Shown here: in pieces, positions 18,666 to 27,834 of the stretch | Numbering within the stretch: position 1 is the first letter of the stretch | Layout of the letters: each line of letters starts with the position of its first letter | Assembly: GCF_002735705.1 (NCBI RefSeq) | Contig: NZ_PDZL01000007.1 | Coordinates: 1-64,000 of the forward strand | Direction of reading: 5' to 3' | DNA: 64,000 bases | From: Janthinobacterium sp. BJB426 | GTDB lineage: Bacteria; Pseudomonadota; Gammaproteobacteria; Burkholderiales; Burkholderiaceae_D | The notes under the pieces: generated by a model | What the model saw: the letters and a program-made list of their open reading frames with translations, nothing else | Told to the model about the DNA's origin: nothing | Databases searched by the model: none | Made by a program: the position numbers and the translations under genes

Positions 18666-19070
18666 ATGGCTAAGTCGCAAAATAACGCCGCATCAGCACG
18701 CGTGCGTAAAAAAGTTAAAAAGAACGTCGCTGAAGGCATCGCGCATGTCCACGCTTCGTTCAATAACACCATCATTACCATCACCGATCGTCAAGGCAAT
18801 GCCTTGTCGTGGGCTACCTCCGGCGGTGCAGGCTTCAAGGGTTCGCGTAAATCGACCCCGTTCGCAGCGCAGGTCGCCGCGGAAGCCGCTGGTAAAGTGG
18901 CTGTTGAGTGTGGCGTAAAGAACCTGGAAGTACGTATCAAGGGCCCAGGTCCTGGTCGTGAATCCGCCGTTCGCGCGCTGAACAACCTGGGCATCAAGAT
19001 CACCGAGATCCAGGACGTGACGCCGGTACCGCACAACGGTTGCCGTCCACCGAAACGTCGTCGTATCTAA
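18666..19070 (+). CDS. rpsK: 30S ribosomal protein S11
   Basis: S11 lies on the platform near the E site. The 134-residue product contains the family blocks [36 protein letters not shown] and the ending [18 protein letters not shown]. The segment after the stop (19071-19328) is unusually long for this operon and contains a terminator. Confidence 0.98.
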   Translation: MAKSQNNAASARVRKKVKKNVAEGIAHVHASFNNTIITITDRQGNALSWATSGGAGFKGSRKSTPFAAQVAAEAAGKVAVECGVKNLEVRIKGPGPGRESAVRALNNLGIKITEIQDVTPVPHNGCRPPKRRRI

Positions 19071-19190
19071 GATAGTGTTGCAGAGGGCGCTTCGGCGCCA
19101 GCTGCTTTGCTGTCTGTTGTAACTCAGTACAGTTGTGTGAAAACGCTGGAGCAGGGAGCCGGAAACGGTTATACTGCCCGGCTGTTCTTG

Positions 19191-19224
19191 CCTGTCAAAT
19201 CCTGTTTGACGGGTTTTTCGTTTT
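19191..19224 (+). terminator. Intrinsic terminator between rpsK and rpsD
   Basis: CCTGTCAAA (19191-19199) pairs with TTTGACGGG (19205-19213), with one G-T pair. TTTTTCGTTTT follows. A TATACT hexamer at 19170-19175 lies just upstream, but its -35 region is poor. A smaller hairpin with a TTCG loop (GGCGC-TTCG-GCGCC) lies about 20 bases after the rpsK stop. The terminator would reduce read-through into rpsD, the gene of the alpha-operon regulator S4. Confidence 0.78.
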
Positions 19225-19328
19225 CAGCCACCGTCTGATTGAAACCAAATCAGACTAGCGCCTAACCGCATCAGTGTGTTTGATCATGCATGTGGCTGGG
19301 GCGTTATCATTTAAAAAAAGGAAGTATC

Positions 19329-19952
19329 GTGGCACGTTATATCGGACCTAAAGCAAAACTTTCCCGCCGTGAAGGTACAGACCTGTTCCTGAAGAGCGCA
19401 CGTCGCTCGCTGGACAGCAAGTGCAAACTGGACGTCAAGCCAGGCCAGCACGGTGTCAAATCCGGCGCCCGCACCTCGGACTACGGTAACCAACTGCGCG
19501 AAAAGCAAAAAGTCAAGCGCATGTACGGCGTGCTGGAACGTCAATTCCGCCGCTACTTCGCTGAAGCAGACCGTCGTAAAGGCAACACCGGCGAAACGCT
19601 GTTGAAGTTGCTGGAAACGCGTCTGGACAACGTTTGCTACCGCATGGGCTTTGGCTCGACCCGCGCTGAAGCGCGTCAATTGGTCAGCCACAAAGCGTTC
19701 ACCGTGAACGGTATCGTTGTGAACATCGCTTCGTACGCAGTCAAAGTTGGCGACATCGTTGCTGTTCGTGAAAAATCGAAAAAGCAAGTGCGTATCGTTG
19801 AAGCACTGTCGCTGGCTGAACAAGTTGGTATGCCTAGCTGGGTTTCGGTTGATGCCAAGAAAATGGAAGGTACCTTCAAGTCCCTGCCAGAGCGTAACGA
19901 AATCGCTAACGACGTCAACGAATCGCTGATCGTCGAGCTGTACTCGCGTTAA
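19329..19952 (+). CDS. rpsD: 30S ribosomal protein S4
   Basis: S4 starts 30S assembly. In E. coli it also represses the alpha operon. The 207-residue product reads [20 protein letters not shown] from a GTG at 19329, preceded by AAGGAAG (19318-19324). The S4 domain block ([26 protein letters not shown], in part) is present. An upstream in-frame start at 19290 would add an unsupported leader. Unlike E. coli, the gene is bracketed by terminators on both sides (19191-19224 and 19972-20003). Confidence 0.97.
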   Translation: MARYIGPKAKLSRREGTDLFLKSARRSLDSKCKLDVKPGQHGVKSGARTSDYGNQLREKQKVKRMYGVLERQFRRYFAEADRRKGNTGETLLKLLETRLDNVCYRMGFGSTRAEARQLVSHKAFTVNGIVVNIASYAVKVGDIVAVREKSKKQVRIVEALSLAEQVGMPSWVSVDAKKMEGTFKSLPERNEIANDVNESLIVELYSR

Positions 19953-19971
19953 TAGCAGTTAGCACCATCAC

Positions 19972-20003
19972 CGCCCACTCGTTTTCTTTCGGGTGGGCGT
20001 TTT
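19972..20003 (+). terminator. Intrinsic terminator between rpsD and rpoA
   Basis: CGCCCAC (19972-19978) pairs with GTGGGCG (19993-19999), followed by TTTT. The loop contains TTTTCTTTC. It lies 20 bases after the rpsD stop, inside what is usually one operon. Confidence 0.8.
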
Positions 20004-20060
20004 ACTAATGCCATCAGCCTTATCGGTGTAATGAGCCGAGGGTATTGAAAAGGACATTTC

Positions 20061-21038
20061 ATGCAAAACAGTTTGTTGAAGCCACGTATTATCGATGTTG
20101 AAGCTCTCGGTGCAGGTCACGCCAAGGTCGTGATGGAACCGTTCGAGCGCGGCTATGGCCACACATTGGGTAACGCGTTGCGCCGCGTTCTGCTGTCGTC
20201 GATGGTAGGCTACGCGCCGACCGAAGTGACGATCGCTGGCGTCGTCCACGAATATTCCTCCCTCGATGGCGTGCAAGAAGACGTCGTCGATCTGTTGCTG
20301 AACTTGAAGGGTGTGGTTTTCAAAGTCCACAACCGCGATTCGGTAACCCTGACCCTGAAAAAAGAAGGCGAAGGCGCGATCCTGGCCTCCGACATCGACC
20401 TGCCGCATGACGTCGAACTGATCAACCCTGACCACGTGATCGCCCACCTGACCGCTGGTGGCAAGCTGGACATGCAGATCAAGGTTGAAAAAGGCCGCGG
20501 CTACGTTCCTGGTAACGTGCGTCGCCTGTCGGAAGACACGAACAAGACCATCGGCCGCATCATTTTGGATGCGTCGTTCTCGCCAGTGCGCCGTGTATCG
20601 TACTTCGTTGAATCGGCCCGCGTTGAACAGCGTACCGACCTGGACAAGCTGATCATCAATATCGAAACCAACGGCGTGATCTCGCCGGAAGAAGCGATCC
20701 GCCAGTCGGCCCGCGTCCTGGTGGACCAGTTGAATGTGTTCGCAGCCCTGGAAGGCACGGAAGCCGCCGCCGAAGCGCCATCGCGCGCTCCGCTGGTCGA
20801 TCCTATCCTGTTGCGTCCAGTCGACGACCTGGAGTTGACCGTGCGTTCGGCAAACTGCCTGAAAGCGGAAAACATCTACTACATCGGCGACCTGATCCAA
20901 CGTTCGGAAAACGAACTGCTGAAAACGCCAAATCTGGGCCGCAAGTCCCTGAACGAAATCAAGGAAGTGCTGGCATCGCGCGGCTTGACCTTGGGCATGA
21001 AGCTGGAAAACTGGCCGCCTGCCGGCCTGGAAAAGTAA
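20061..21038 (+). CDS. rpoA: RNA polymerase alpha subunit
   Basis: Alpha starts assembly of the polymerase core, and its C-terminal domain contacts UP elements and activators. The 325-residue product has the N-terminal dimerisation domain ([20 protein letters not shown], 20 residues) and the C-terminal domain ([38 protein letters not shown]). GGACATTTC is the upstream ribosome-binding-site region. Terminators precede and follow it. Confidence 0.98.
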   Translation: MQNSLLKPRIIDVEALGAGHAKVVMEPFERGYGHTLGNALRRVLLSSMVGYAPTEVTIAGVVHEYSSLDGVQEDVVDLLLNLKGVVFKVHNRDSVTLTLKKEGEGAILASDIDLPHDVELINPDHVIAHLTAGGKLDMQIKVEKGRGYVPGNVRRLSEDTNKTIGRIILDASFSPVRRVSYFVESARVEQRTDLDKLIINIETNGVISPEEAIRQSARVLVDQLNVFAALEGTEAAAEAPSRAPLVDPILLRPVDDLELTVRSANCLKAENIYYIGDLIQRSENELLKTPNLGRKSLNEIKEVLASRGLTLGMKLENWPPAGLEK

Positions 21039-21057
21039 TTCGTAGTTGTAGCAAACT

Positions 21058-21088
21058 GCCTGGGACAGGTGTCCCAGGCTTTTATTTT
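21058..21088 (+). terminator. Intrinsic terminator between rpoA and rplQ
   Basis: GCCTGGGAC (21058-21066) pairs perfectly with GTCCCAGGC (21071-21079) around an AGGT loop. TTTTATTTT follows directly. This is one of the strongest terminators in the window, and it stands between two genes that are normally co-transcribed. Confidence 0.88.
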
Positions 21089-21177
21089 GTAGTACCAAAC
21101 CGGTCCGCGGCTGTAAGGGGTTTCTCTCTCAGCTGATCGAAGAACTGGAATTTAAACACTCACCGAAAGGATTTATC

Positions 21178-21570
21178 ATGCGTCACGGTCACGGCCTCCG
21201 TAAACTGAATCGTACCTCGTCCCACCGTCTGGCAATGCTGCGCAACATGACAGTATCGCTGCTGCGTCACGAAGCGATCAAAACCACCCTGCCAAAAGCA
21301 AAAGAACTGCGCCGCGTTGTCGAGCCAATTCTGACCCTGGGCAAAACCGACTCCCTGGCAAACAAGCGTCTGGCCTTCAACCGCCTGCGCGACCGTGAAA
21401 TGGTCGTCAAACTGTTCGCTGAACTGGGCCCACGTTTCGCCAACCGTAACGGTGGTTATGTACGTATCCTGAAAATGGGTTTCCGCGTCGGCGATAACGC
21501 TCCTATGGCGTTCGTTGAACTGATGGATCGTCCAGATACGACCGAAGCAGTTGAAGTTGCTGGCGAGTAA
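21178..21570 (+). CDS. rplQ: 50S ribosomal protein L17
   Basis: L17 lies near the exit tunnel. The 130-residue product begins [20 protein letters not shown] and contains [23 protein letters not shown] (in part) and a conserved [10 protein letters not shown]. The ATG has AAAGGA upstream. Because a terminator precedes it, rplQ needs read-through or its own promoter in the 21089-21177 gap. I see no strong promoter there. Confidence 0.97.
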   Translation: MRHGHGLRKLNRTSSHRLAMLRNMTVSLLRHEAIKTTLPKAKELRRVVEPILTLGKTDSLANKRLAFNRLRDREMVVKLFAELGPRFANRNGGYVRILKMGFRVGDNAPMAFVELMDRPDTTEAVEVAGE

Positions 21571-21591
21571 TCCTAGTAATTGCATCTGAGA

Positions 21592-21617
21592 AAGCCAGGC
21601 CTAGCCTGGCTTTTTTG
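21592..21617 (+). terminator. Intrinsic terminator after rplQ
   Basis: AAGCCAGGC (21592-21600) pairs perfectly with GCCTGGCTT (21604-21612), with a CTA loop and a T-run. It ends the ribosomal cluster and precedes dsbD. Confidence 0.88.
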
Positions 21618-21743
21618 TTTTCTGCTGCAGCTATCCTTGCTGCGGTGTACTATTCTTCTTTCGCGCCGGCCCGGCACAAGCGCTGCCTGCTCCGCGCGAC
21701 TCTTGTCGAATGGCACAGCTGTTGCCGCAGAAAAAGGTCGTTC

Positions 21744-23696
21744 ATGTCCCGTTTCCCCTCCAGCGCCACCGCGCGCGCCGCTCCCCTGCATCAACTGCTG
21801 CTCTGGTTTGCCACCTGTCTGCTGCTGGTCATGGCCGTCTTTGGCGCAAGCCAGGCCCGTGCCGATGATGAATTCCTCGACCCCGAACTGGCCTTCAAGT
21901 TTTCCGCCCGCATGCAGGATCCGTCCACCATCGCCGTCACGTATGTGATCGCCGATGGCTACTATATGTACCACGAACGTTTTAAATTTGAAGCTGTGGG
22001 CGCCAAGCTGGGCACACCCGTGTATCCGGCTGGCAAGGTCAAGTTCGACGACACGTTCCAGAAGAACGTGGAAACCTTCCGCAAGACCCTTACCATCACG
22101 ATACCCGTGGACGCGGCAGGCGCGTTCACCCTGAAGGCGACGGGCCAGGGCTGCTCCGACAAGGGCCTGTGCTATGCGCCGCAGGATGCCACGGCCCAGC
22201 TCGTGGGCGGTGGTGGCGGCCAGAGCATCGCGCCGGGCACAGGTCTGCCGTCGAAATTCGCCCTGCCGGCCGCGCCCGCAGTCGACACGGCGGCCGTCAA
22301 CGGCCCGCAGGCGCAGGCGTCGCCTGGCGTGTCCGTGCTGAGCATTCCCCAGGCGAACATCACCAGCACACCCGAGCCGGTGGCGGCGGCCCCCGTGGCG
22401 GCAAGCGCCGCGCCCGCGCAAAGCGAGATGGGCAAGATCGAAGCGGCACTGAAGGGCGGAAAATTGCTCGTCATCGTGCCCCTGTTCATGCTGCTGGGCC
22501 TGGGCCTGGCCTTTACGCCGTGCGTGCTGCCGATGGTGCCGATCTTGTCGTCGATCATCATCGGCGATGGCGCCAAGGTCAGCCGTTCACGCGGCTTGCT
22601 GCTGTCGCTGACGTACGCCCTGGGCATGGCCATCGTCTACACGGCGCTGGGCGTGGCGGCCGGCCTGGCGGGCGAAGGCCTGGCGGCGCAACTGCAAAAC
22701 CCGTGGGTGCTGGGTTTCTTTGCCTTGCTGATGGCTGCCCTGGCGCTGTCGATGTTCGGTTTTTATGAATTGCAAGTGCCGGCTTTCCTGCAAGGCAAGC
22801 TGACGTCCGTGTCGAACCAGCAATCGTCGGGCCGCCTGGCGGGCGTGTTCGTCATGGGCGCCATTTCCGCCCTGATCGTGGGACCCTGCGTGGCCGCGCC
22901 GCTGGCCGGCGCCTTGTTGTACATCAGCCAGACGCGCGACGTCGTCATCGGCGGCAGCGCCCTGTTTGCCATGGCCGTGGGCATGAGCGTGCCCTTGTTG
23001 CTGGTCGGCGTGTCGGCCGGCACTTTGCTGCCGCGCGCCGGCGCCTGGATGGATGCCGTCAAACGCTTCTTTGGCGTGCTGCAACTGGGCGTGGCCTGGT
23101 GGCTGGTCTCGCCCGTGCTGCCTGGCGCCGTGCAGATGCTGGGCTGGACGGTGCTGTTCGTCGGCTATGGCATGTATCTGCTGGTGGGCAAGAGCGGCGC
23201 GCAGAACGCCTGGATCGCCAAGGCCTTTGGCTTCGTGTTTGCCGTGCTGGGGGCGATGCAGTTGGTGGGCGTGGCCAGCGGTGGCCGCGACCCGTTGGCG
23301 CCACTGGCGCACCTCGGCGGTGGCCAGGTGCACGCGCAACCATTTACGCGCGTAAAGACCGTGGCGCAGCTCGATGCGGCGCTGGCCCAGCTGAACGGCA
23401 AGCCGGCCCTGCTGGACTTTTATGCGGACTGGTGCGTGTCGTGCATCGAGATGGAAAAACTGACCTTCGTCGATCCCGCCGTGCGCGAGAAAATGGGACA
23501 AGCCGTGCTGCTGCAAGTGGACGTGACGGCCAATGATGCGGACGACAAGGCCATGCTGAAACGTTTTCAGCTGTTCGGCCCGCCGGGCATCATCATGTTC
23601 AACCAGCAAGGGCAGGAAATTGCCCAGTCGCGCGTGATCGGCTTCCAGAACGCCGCCACTTTCCTGACCTCGTTGCGTAAGCTCGACGGGCAATAA
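21744..23696 (+). CDS. dsbD: DsbD, thiol:disulfide interchange protein
   Basis: DsbD passes electrons from cytoplasmic thioredoxin to periplasmic DsbC, DsbG and CcmG-type proteins. The 650-residue product has a signal peptide and then the N-terminal domain with the redox pair in QGCSDKGLCYAPQ. Next comes an eight-helix membrane domain with its two cysteines in FTPCVLPMVPILSS and GPCVAAPLAGALL. The C-terminal thioredoxin domain has the WCVSC active site (DFYADWCVSCIEME). The start at 21744 has AAAAAGG upstream. A longer in-frame opening to 21615 overlaps the rplQ terminator. The product probably also supports the cytochrome c assembly genes further on. Confidence 0.95.
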   Translation: MSRFPSSATARAAPLHQLLLWFATCLLLVMAVFGASQARADDEFLDPELAFKFSARMQDPSTIAVTYVIADGYYMYHERFKFEAVGAKLGTPVYPAGKVKFDDTFQKNVETFRKTLTITIPVDAAGAFTLKATGQGCSDKGLCYAPQDATAQLVGGGGGQSIAPGTGLPSKFALPAAPAVDTAAVNGPQAQASPGVSVLSIPQANITSTPEPVAAAPVAASAAPAQSEMGKIEAALKGGKLLVIVPLFMLLGLGLAFTPCVLPMVPILSSIIIGDGAKVSRSRGLLLSLTYALGMAIVYTALGVAAGLAGEGLAAQLQNPWVLGFFALLMAALALSMFGFYELQVPAFLQGKLTSVSNQQSSGRLAGVFVMGAISALIVGPCVAAPLAGALLYISQTRDVVIGGSALFAMAVGMSVPLLLVGVSAGTLLPRAGAWMDAVKRFFGVLQLGVAWWLVSPVLPGAVQMLGWTVLFVGYGMYLLVGKSGAQNAWIAKAFGFVFAVLGAMQLVGVASGGRDPLAPLAHLGGGQVHAQPFTRVKTVAQLDAALAQLNGKPALLDFYADWCVSCIEMEKLTFVDPAVREKMGQAVLLQVDVTANDADDKAMLKRFQLFGPPGIIMFNQQGQEIAQSRVIGFQNAATFLTSLRKLDGQ

Positions 23697-23718
23697 GCGG
23701 TCGCTTGTCTCGCGAATA

Positions 23719-23747
23719 AGAAAAAGCCTGCAATGCAGGCTTTTTCT
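23719..23747. terminator. Bidirectional terminator between dsbD and the Spy-like gene
   Basis: GCCTGCA (23726-23732) pairs with TGCAGGC (23734-23740). AGAAAAA lies on one side and TTTTTCT on the other, so the element works on both strands for the convergent genes. Confidence 0.88.
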
Positions 23748-23767
23748 GTTTCTGCGCCAGTTAAAAC

Positions 23768-24304
23768 TTAACCAGCTTTGGGCTGCTGATGCATGCCATG
23801 GTGCCCGCCGCGGTGGTGGCCACCGTGCTTGCCGCCAGGCACGCTGTCGTCAAACACTTTCTTTTGTTCGGGCGTCAGCACAGCGTAGAAGGTTTTCAGC
23901 GAGGCCAGGCGACTTTCCTGGCTGGCGATGCGTTCCTTCGACATGGCGATCCATTGCTCCATGCGCTCCGGCGCCGACAGCTTGGCCATCGCTTCGTGCT
24001 TGGCTTTCCAGTCACCCATCGGTTTTTTCGGCGCGTTGGCGGCCGTGAATGTGGCCCAGGCCGGTTCTTGCGCGGCTGTCAGCTTCAGCTTGTCGTGCAG
24101 GCGGGCCTGGTACTTGGCCATGCGTTCGGCCGGGTTGCTTGCGCGGTGCTGGCCGCGCTGGCCTTCATGTTGCATCTTGGTACTGGCGGCAGGCGCGCTG
24201 GCGGCCGCTTCCTGGGCGTGGACGGTCAGCGATGCCGCACCCATGCCGAGTACACTCATGGCGATGATCAAATTCTTGCGCAAGGTTGTCATTGAGGCGT
24301 TCAT
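23768..24304 (-). CDS. Spy/CpxP-family periplasmic chaperone (LTxxQ protein)
   Basis: The 178-residue exported protein has a signal peptide (LIIAMSVLGMGAASLTVHAQ), then a helical domain with two LTxxQ-type motifs (KLTAAQEPAW and LTPEQKKVFDD). These mark the Spy/CpxP family of small chaperones that protect periplasmic proteins and signal envelope stress. The C-terminus is a His/Gly-rich tail (GGHHRGGHHGMHQQ) that could bind metal. AAGGAA precedes the ATG at 24304. A long in-frame opening upstream, up to 25213, is antisense to the regulator gene and is not real. The gene is divergent from a two-component system, as cpxP is from cpxRA in Enterobacteria. Confidence 0.9.
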   Translation of the reverse strand: MNASMTTLRKNLIIAMSVLGMGAASLTVHAQEAAASAPAASTKMQHEGQRGQHRASNPAERMAKYQARLHDKLKLTAAQEPAWATFTAANAPKKPMGDWKAKHEAMAKLSAPERMEQWIAMSKERIASQESRLASLKTFYAVLTPEQKKVFDDSVPGGKHGGHHRGGHHGMHQQPKAG

Positions 24305-24400
24305 CTGGATTCCTTTGTAAAAGTGAGGGATGTACATGTTGCTGCACATGAATCTATGTTGGACGCGCCATGTTTCCCCGAAGTGTCCGCTGCCAGACAG

Positions 24401-24449
24401 TTTGTATCTATATGTTTCTTCGGGTCTCCTATATACAAGACGATACAAA
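24401..24449. promoter_or_regulatory. Candidate response-regulator operator between spy-like gene and regulator
   Basis: The divergent intergenic region carries TTTGTATC (24401-24408) and its exact inverse GATACAAA (24442-24449). It also has a direct repeat of ATACAA at 24433-24438 and 24443-24448, with a 10-base period. OmpR-family regulators usually bind such direct half-sites spaced about one helical turn apart. The location suits autoregulation and control of the Spy-like gene (inference). Confidence 0.5.
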
Positions 24450-24490
24450 TGCGCTGTGCAAGGCCGGGGGAAGTGGGGATAATTCGTACC

Positions 24491-25219
24491 ATGGAACCCA
24501 CTTCTACAATTCTCATCGTCGACGATGACCGCGATATCCGCAGCTTGCTGGCGGACTACCTGGAAACGAACGCCTACCGCACCCTGGGCGCGGCAGATGG
24601 CACGGCCATGTGGAAAATCCTCGATGAAACGCGGCCCGATCTGATCGTGCTCGATTTGAACCTGCCTGGCGACGATGGCTTGACCCTGTGCCGCAAGCTG
24701 CGCGCCCAATCGACGGTGCCGGTGATCATGTTGACGGCGCGCAATGAACCGCTGGACCGCATCCTGGGCCTGGAAATGGGCGCCGACGATTATTTGCCGA
24801 AGCCGTTCGAACCGCGTGAATTGCTGGCGCGCATACGCAGCGTGTTGCGCCGCAGCCATGCCATGCCGTCGAACGTGCCGTCGGACAAGGCGCAGCAAAT
24901 CCGCTTTTCTGGCTGGACGCTGGATTTGACGGCGCGCCATTTGCTCAATCCCAGCGGTCTGGTGATCATGCTGTCGGGCGCGGAATTCCGCTTGCTGCGC
25001 GTGTTCCTCGAGCATCCGAACCGTGTGCTCAACCGCGACCAGTTGCTGAACCTGACGCAGGGCCGCGACGCCGACCCGTTCGACCGCTCGATCGATATCC
25101 AGATCAGCCGCTTGCGGCAAAAACTCGGTGAAGATGCCCGCTTGCCGCAAATCATCAAGACCGTGCGCAACGGCGGCTACGTGCTGGCCGGCCAGGTCAA
25201 CGTGGAGCCGCACGCGTGA
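24491..25219 (+). CDS. OmpR-family response regulator
   Basis: The 242-residue regulator has a receiver domain (acidic pocket D11-D13, phospho-acceptor D55 in LIVLDLNLPGDDG, and the Lys in YLPKPFEPRE) and a winged-helix output domain (LSGAEFRLLRVFLEHPNRVLNRDQLL, in part). I chose the ATG at 24491 because the receiver starts normally there (EPTSTILIVDDD). The open frame further upstream crosses the operator region. The stop overlaps the kinase start by four bases (GTGA). Context suggests a Cpx-like or multidrug-efflux regulator, but I cannot name the orthologue. Confidence 0.9.
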   Translation: MEPTSTILIVDDDRDIRSLLADYLETNAYRTLGAADGTAMWKILDETRPDLIVLDLNLPGDDGLTLCRKLRAQSTVPVIMLTARNEPLDRILGLEMGADDYLPKPFEPRELLARIRSVLRRSHAMPSNVPSDKAQQIRFSGWTLDLTARHLLNPSGLVIMLSGAEFRLLRVFLEHPNRVLNRDQLLNLTQGRDADPFDRSIDIQISRLRQKLGEDARLPQIIKTVRNGGYVLAGQVNVEPHA

Positions 25220-26574
25220 AGGCCTTCCTGGGATCGATGACGGGCCGCGTCTTCATGTTCTTGCTGATCGGCATTGTCGCCTCGGCCGCGCTGACGCAGT
25301 GGCTGGCCGTGGGCGAACGCCAGCGCGCCATCGAGCAATACCGCGACTATCACGCCGTCGAGCGGGCCGAGCAGCTGGTGATGGCGGCCGACGTGGTGCC
25401 CCTGGCCTCGCGCGCCGCCTACCTGAAGGTGGCCAACAAGGGCAGCGTGCGGCTGGAATTGCGTCCTGACACGGCACATACGCCCGGCGCGCCGACGGAG
25501 TTTTCCACCGCCCTGCAAGCCAAGCTGGGTGAAGGTTTCAAGGTCAGCGCGCTGGCCGAACGCCCGGCCGCCTGCGTCAAGCCGCGCCAGTCGCCGGGCA
25601 TGTTTTCCGCCAAGCCATGGGGCGGCACGTGCGAAAACCTCGACGTGCGCATGCAGGATGGCCACGTGCTGCGCCTGATGGTGTTGCCGCCGCGCCAGCA
25701 GCCGCCGTTCAATGAACATAACGACTGGATGACCTTGCTGCCTTTCCTGATCAGTATCGCCATCCTCGCCTACCTGGTCACGCGCATGACCATGCGCCCG
25801 CTCAAGCAACTGGCGCAGGCGGCGAAAGACCTGGGCAATGACATCAATCACCCGCCGCTGACCCTGTCGGGCGCCAGCGAAATCCGCCAGGCCAGCGCCG
25901 CTTTCAATGCCATGCAGGCGCGCATCCGCCAGCATATTTCCCAGCGGACACAGATGCTGGCAGCCATCACGCACGACTTGCAGACGCCGCTGACGCGCTT
26001 GCGGCTGCGCCTGGAAAAAGTGGCGGATACGGAATTGTATGACCGCCTGGTGGGCGACCTGTCGGCCATGCAAAGCATGGTCAAGGAAGGGCTGGACCTG
26101 GCCCGCTCGATGGACAGCACGGAAGCGATGCAGGCGCTCGATCTCGATTCCCTGTTAGACAGCGTCTGCTCCGATGCGGCAGATGCCGGCCAGAAAGTCA
26201 CTCTAGGTGGACAGGCAGGCATGGCTCTGATGGCGCGCCCGATCGCGATGCGGCGCTGCCTGGTGAACCTGATCGACAATGCCGTCAAATATGGCCTGTA
26301 CGCGCAGGTCACCGTCGAACGCATTCCCGGTGCCGCGCGCATCCGCATCCGCGACGGCGGGCCAGGCATTGCGCCAGATCAGCTGGCGAAAGTGTTCGAA
26401 CCGTTTTACCGCATCGAGACTTCGCGTTCGCGCGAATCTGGCGGCACGGGCCTGGGCCTGACCATCGCGCGCAATATTGCCGAGCAGCACGGCGCCACGG
26501 TTTCACTGCTCAATCATGTCGACGGTGGACTGGAAGTCACCCTGATCGTGCCAGAGTATTACGCAGGAAAGTGA
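25216..26574 (+). CDS. Sensor histidine kinase of the Spy/RND module
   Basis: The 452-residue kinase starts with GTG overlapping the regulator stop. It has an N-terminal helix (VFMFLLIGIVASAALTQWLA), a periplasmic region of about 140 residues and a second helix (LLPFLISIAILAYLV). A HAMP domain follows, then the phospho-acceptor H253 in AAITHDLQTPLTRLRLR, and an ATPase domain with N-box (NLIDNAVKYG), RDGGPGIAP and GTGLGLTIARNIAEQHG. This is the EnvZ-like arrangement. Co-transcription with the regulator is almost certain. Confidence 0.9.
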   Translation: MKAFLGSMTGRVFMFLLIGIVASAALTQWLAVGERQRAIEQYRDYHAVERAEQLVMAADVVPLASRAAYLKVANKGSVRLELRPDTAHTPGAPTEFSTALQAKLGEGFKVSALAERPAACVKPRQSPGMFSAKPWGGTCENLDVRMQDGHVLRLMVLPPRQQPPFNEHNDWMTLLPFLISIAILAYLVTRMTMRPLKQLAQAAKDLGNDINHPPLTLSGASEIRQASAAFNAMQARIRQHISQRTQMLAAITHDLQTPLTRLRLRLEKVADTELYDRLVGDLSAMQSMVKEGLDLARSMDSTEAMQALDLDSLLDSVCSDAADAGQKVTLGGQAGMALMARPIAMRRCLVNLIDNAVKYGLYAQVTVERIPGAARIRIRDGGPGIAPDQLAKVFEPFYRIETSRSRESGGTGLGLTIARNIAEQHGATVSLLNHVDGGLEVTLIVPEYYAGK

Positions 26575-26661
26575 GCATTTCCGTGCGACAATATTGTGCT
26601 TTATGCCCCCTGGCAACTACCTTCAACCTGCAGCCCTGCGCTGCAACAGCGTGACAGAACA

Positions 26662-27834
26662 ATGAAAAAGACTAGTCTGGCAATCCTCGTGGGTGCGGCC
26701 CTGTGTATCGGTGGCGGCATCTGGTATTTCAATCATCAGTCCGGCGCGGCGAGCGGCGGACAGGATGGCAAAGGGGGCAAGGGTGGACAGGCGCCGACGA
26801 CGGTGAGCGTGGTCACGCCCGTGCGCGAGGATGTGCCGATGGTGTTGCAAGCCAATGGCAGCGTGATGCCCATCAGCAGCGTGGATTTGCATCCGCAGAC
26901 GACCAGCACGATTACCAAGGTGCATATCCGCGAAGGCCAGTTCGTCAAGCAGGGCGAGCTGATGTTCACGCTGGACGCGCGCAGCGAGCACGCGAATGTC
27001 GACAAGGCGCAGGCGCAGGTCTTGCGCGACCGCGCTTCGGTGCAGGACTTCGAGCGCCAGCTCAAGCGCAACCAGGATTTGCTGAGCAAGAATTTCATCG
27101 CCCAGGGCGCCGTCGATACCCTGCAAAGCCAGCTCGACGCGGCTCGTGCCTTGCTGGCCGCCGACCAGGCCGCCTTGCGCGCCGCCCAGGTCGATTCCAG
27201 CTACACCGTCCTGCGCGCGCCGCAGGCGGGCAGGGTGGGCGCCATCAATGTCTACGCAGGCAGCCTGGTGCAGCCGACCACGTCGCTTACCAGCATCACC
27301 CAGCTCGACCCGATCGACGTGTCGTTCACCTTGCCGGAAAGCAGCCTGTCCGGCTTGCTGGCGGCGCAAAAGGCGGGCGAGGTGCCTGTCACGGCGCTGT
27401 TGTCCGATGCGGGCGGCAAGCAGCTCGATGGCAAACTGAACTTCATCGACAATGCCGTCGATCCCGCCACGGGTGTGATCAGGATCAAGGCGCGTTTCAA
27501 TAATGGCGGCACCGATTTGTGGCCAGGCCAGTACGTGAATACGCAGCTGACCGTGCGCACCCTCAAGGATGCGCTGGTGATCCCGCAGAATGCCATCATC
27601 ACGAGTACCTCCGGCACCTTCGTGTACTCGATGGAAGCGGACAGTACGGCCAAGATGCGCAAGGTGACACGCGTGTATGCATTCGGACCGAGCGCCGTCG
27701 TCACTGGTCTGGCAGGCGATGAAAAAGTCATCGTCGATGGCAAGCAGAACTTGCGCCCAGGCAGCAAGGTGCGCCTGGTGGAAAAACACAAGGCTGCCGA
27801 TGGCGCCGCCGCACCGCAGGGCAAGCCAGCATGA
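26662..27834 (+). CDS. RND efflux periplasmic adaptor (MdtA/AcrA type)
   Basis: The 390-residue membrane-fusion protein links an RND pump to an outer-membrane channel. It has an N-terminal membrane anchor (LAILVGAALCIGGGIWYF) and a Gly-rich linker. The biotinyl-lipoyl half-motifs (VDLHPQTTSTITKVHIREGQFVKQG and APQAGRVGAINVYAGSLV, each in part) are separated by an alpha-hairpin. A beta-barrel with the LWPGQYVNTQL motif follows. I chose ATG 26662, since the region further upstream lacks a signal. The stop overlaps the pump start by four bases. No outer-membrane factor gene lies nearby, so the complex probably uses one encoded elsewhere. Confidence 0.92.
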   Translation: MKKTSLAILVGAALCIGGGIWYFNHQSGAASGGQDGKGGKGGQAPTTVSVVTPVREDVPMVLQANGSVMPISSVDLHPQTTSTITKVHIREGQFVKQGELMFTLDARSEHANVDKAQAQVLRDRASVQDFERQLKRNQDLLSKNFIAQGAVDTLQSQLDAARALLAADQAALRAAQVDSSYTVLRAPQAGRVGAINVYAGSLVQPTTSLTSITQLDPIDVSFTLPESSLSGLLAAQKAGEVPVTALLSDAGGKQLDGKLNFIDNAVDPATGVIRIKARFNNGGTDLWPGQYVNTQLTVRTLKDALVIPQNAIITSTSGTFVYSMEADSTAKMRKVTRVYAFGPSAVVTGLAGDEKVIVDGKQNLRPGSKVRLVEKHKAADGAAAPQGKPA

